From positions 1 through 6,384 of the forward strand of contig QFQM01000242.1 of assembly GCA_003243255.1 (NCBI GenBank): a stretch of DNA of 6,384 nt, read 5' to 3'. The DNA is from Flavobacterium psychrophilum (GTDB lineage Bacteria; Bacteroidota; Bacteroidia; Flavobacteriales; Flavobacteriaceae). The translations under genes were made by a program, and so were the position numbers. The number at the start of each line of letters is the position of its first letter. The first letter of the stretch is position 1. Positions 5,906 to 6,384 of this stretch are shown one piece after another. Below the pieces are notes generated by a model. That model worked only from the letters and a program-made list of their open reading frames with translations. It was not told the origin of the DNA and did no database searches.

Positions 5906-6384
5906 TTGCAAGACGCATCCGTTATATTTAACTATTTCCCTGACCTGACTGAAAAACAAAAGCAACAATTTGCTCAGTTAGGCGATTTGTATAAAGAGTG
6001 GAATGACAAGATCAATGTGATCTCCCGTAAGGATGTTGAGAACGTATATACCAATCACATCCTTCATTCATTAGGGATTGCAAAAGTGATGGCATTCCAG
6101 CCGGGAGCGGCCGTTCTGGATGTTGGAACAGGGGGCGGTTTTCCGGGAATACCACTCGCTATTTTGTTCCCTCAAACACAATTCCATTTGGTCGATTCCA
6201 TTGGAAAGAAAATTACGGTAGTCAATGAAGTAGCCAAGGGGGTAGGGCTCACCAATGTGAAAGGGGAACAGATCCGTGCGGAGCAAATCAGGAACAAATA
6301 TGATTTCATCGTAAGCAGGGCGGTTACCCGTATGAAGGAATTTTATGGCTGGATTAATAATAAAGTAAAAGAAGAATCCCTTCA
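5906..6384 (+). CDS. rsmG: 16S rRNA (guanine-N7)-methyltransferase RsmG, partial (runs off the right edge)
   Basis: 159 residues are visible of a protein that usually has about 205-215. RsmG (formerly GidB) uses S-adenosylmethionine to methylate N7 of a guanine in the 530 loop of 16S rRNA; its loss is known to give low-level streptomycin resistance. Visible landmarks: NYFPDLTEKQ (9-18), LYKEWNDKINVISRKD (28-43), NHILHSLGIAK (50-60), the SAM-binding loop LDVGTGGGFPGIPLA (71-85), VDSIGKK (96-102) and FIVSRAVTRM (134-143). No ATG or GTG is available in frame near the domain start. TTG at 5906 gives an N-terminus of family-like length; TTG at 5876 is the alternative, but it falls inside the likely -7 promoter box. 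The gene is divergent from the serine hydrolase gene, with 37 bases between their chosen starts. Confidence 0.93.
   Translation, partial: MQDASVIFNYFPDLTEKQKQQFAQLGDLYKEWNDKINVISRKDVENVYTNHILHSLGIAKVMAFQPGAAVLDVGTGGGFPGIPLAILFPQTQFHLVDSIGKKITVVNEVAKGVGLTNVKGEQIRAEQIRNKYDFIVSRAVTRMKEFYGWINNKVKEESL

Noticed and set aside
6071..6286. 71-codon minus-strand open frame near the right edge
   Set aside because: It is antisense to the SAM-binding core of rsmG.

Overview
The window looks like chromosomal DNA from a member of the Bacteroidota, most plausibly a Cytophagales-type environmental bacterium. The evidence is a SusD-family outer-membrane lipoprotein, a LytTR regulator remnant, an RsmG of Bacteroidota type (the N-terminal YFPDL stretch and the VISRKD stretch), an exact TAnnTTTG promoter box, and moderate-to-low GC. 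The genus cannot be fixed from sequence alone. I see no rRNA, tRNA, CRISPR array, insertion sequence or phage gene.

Left part (1-2258): a SusD-like lipoprotein gene runs rightward, probably as the second gene of a SusC/SusD nutrient-uptake pair whose susC lies off the left edge. It converges on a leftward NarL/LuxR-type response regulator gene. The two share one strong bidirectional hairpin terminator (18-bp perfect stem). The response regulator is unusual: the position expected to hold the phosphorylated Asp is Asn58, the second acidic residue is His13 and the conserved Lys is Arg108. It therefore looks like a receiver that is not controlled by normal Asp phosphorylation.

Middle (2259-2985): a gene-poor stretch that holds the upstream region of the response regulator and then the remains of a rightward LytTR-type response regulator gene. 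The DNA-binding domain is readable almost from end to end in one frame, but it is cut by a TAG where the family usually has Tyr. It has no usable start codon, and only scraps of its receiver and linker remain upstream. I read it as a recently decayed pseudogene.

Right part (3016-4736): a membrane-bound family 2 glycosyltransferase, with a TTG start supported by a clear Shine-Dalgarno sequence, overlaps by 13 bases an ECF-type sigma factor gene. The two form a translationally linked pair with no adjacent anti-sigma gene.

Right end (4750-6384): a leftward lipoprotein serine hydrolase (beta-lactamase/PBP4* fold family) converges on the sigma gene with only 13 bases between them. It diverges from rsmG, the 16S rRNA m7G methyltransferase gene, which runs off the right edge. 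A Bacteroidota-type promoter for rsmG sits over the 5' end of the hydrolase gene. I found no obviously new multi-gene system. The points most worth a second look are the Asp-less response regulator, the nonsense-interrupted LytTR gene and the overlapping glycosyltransferase/sigma pair.
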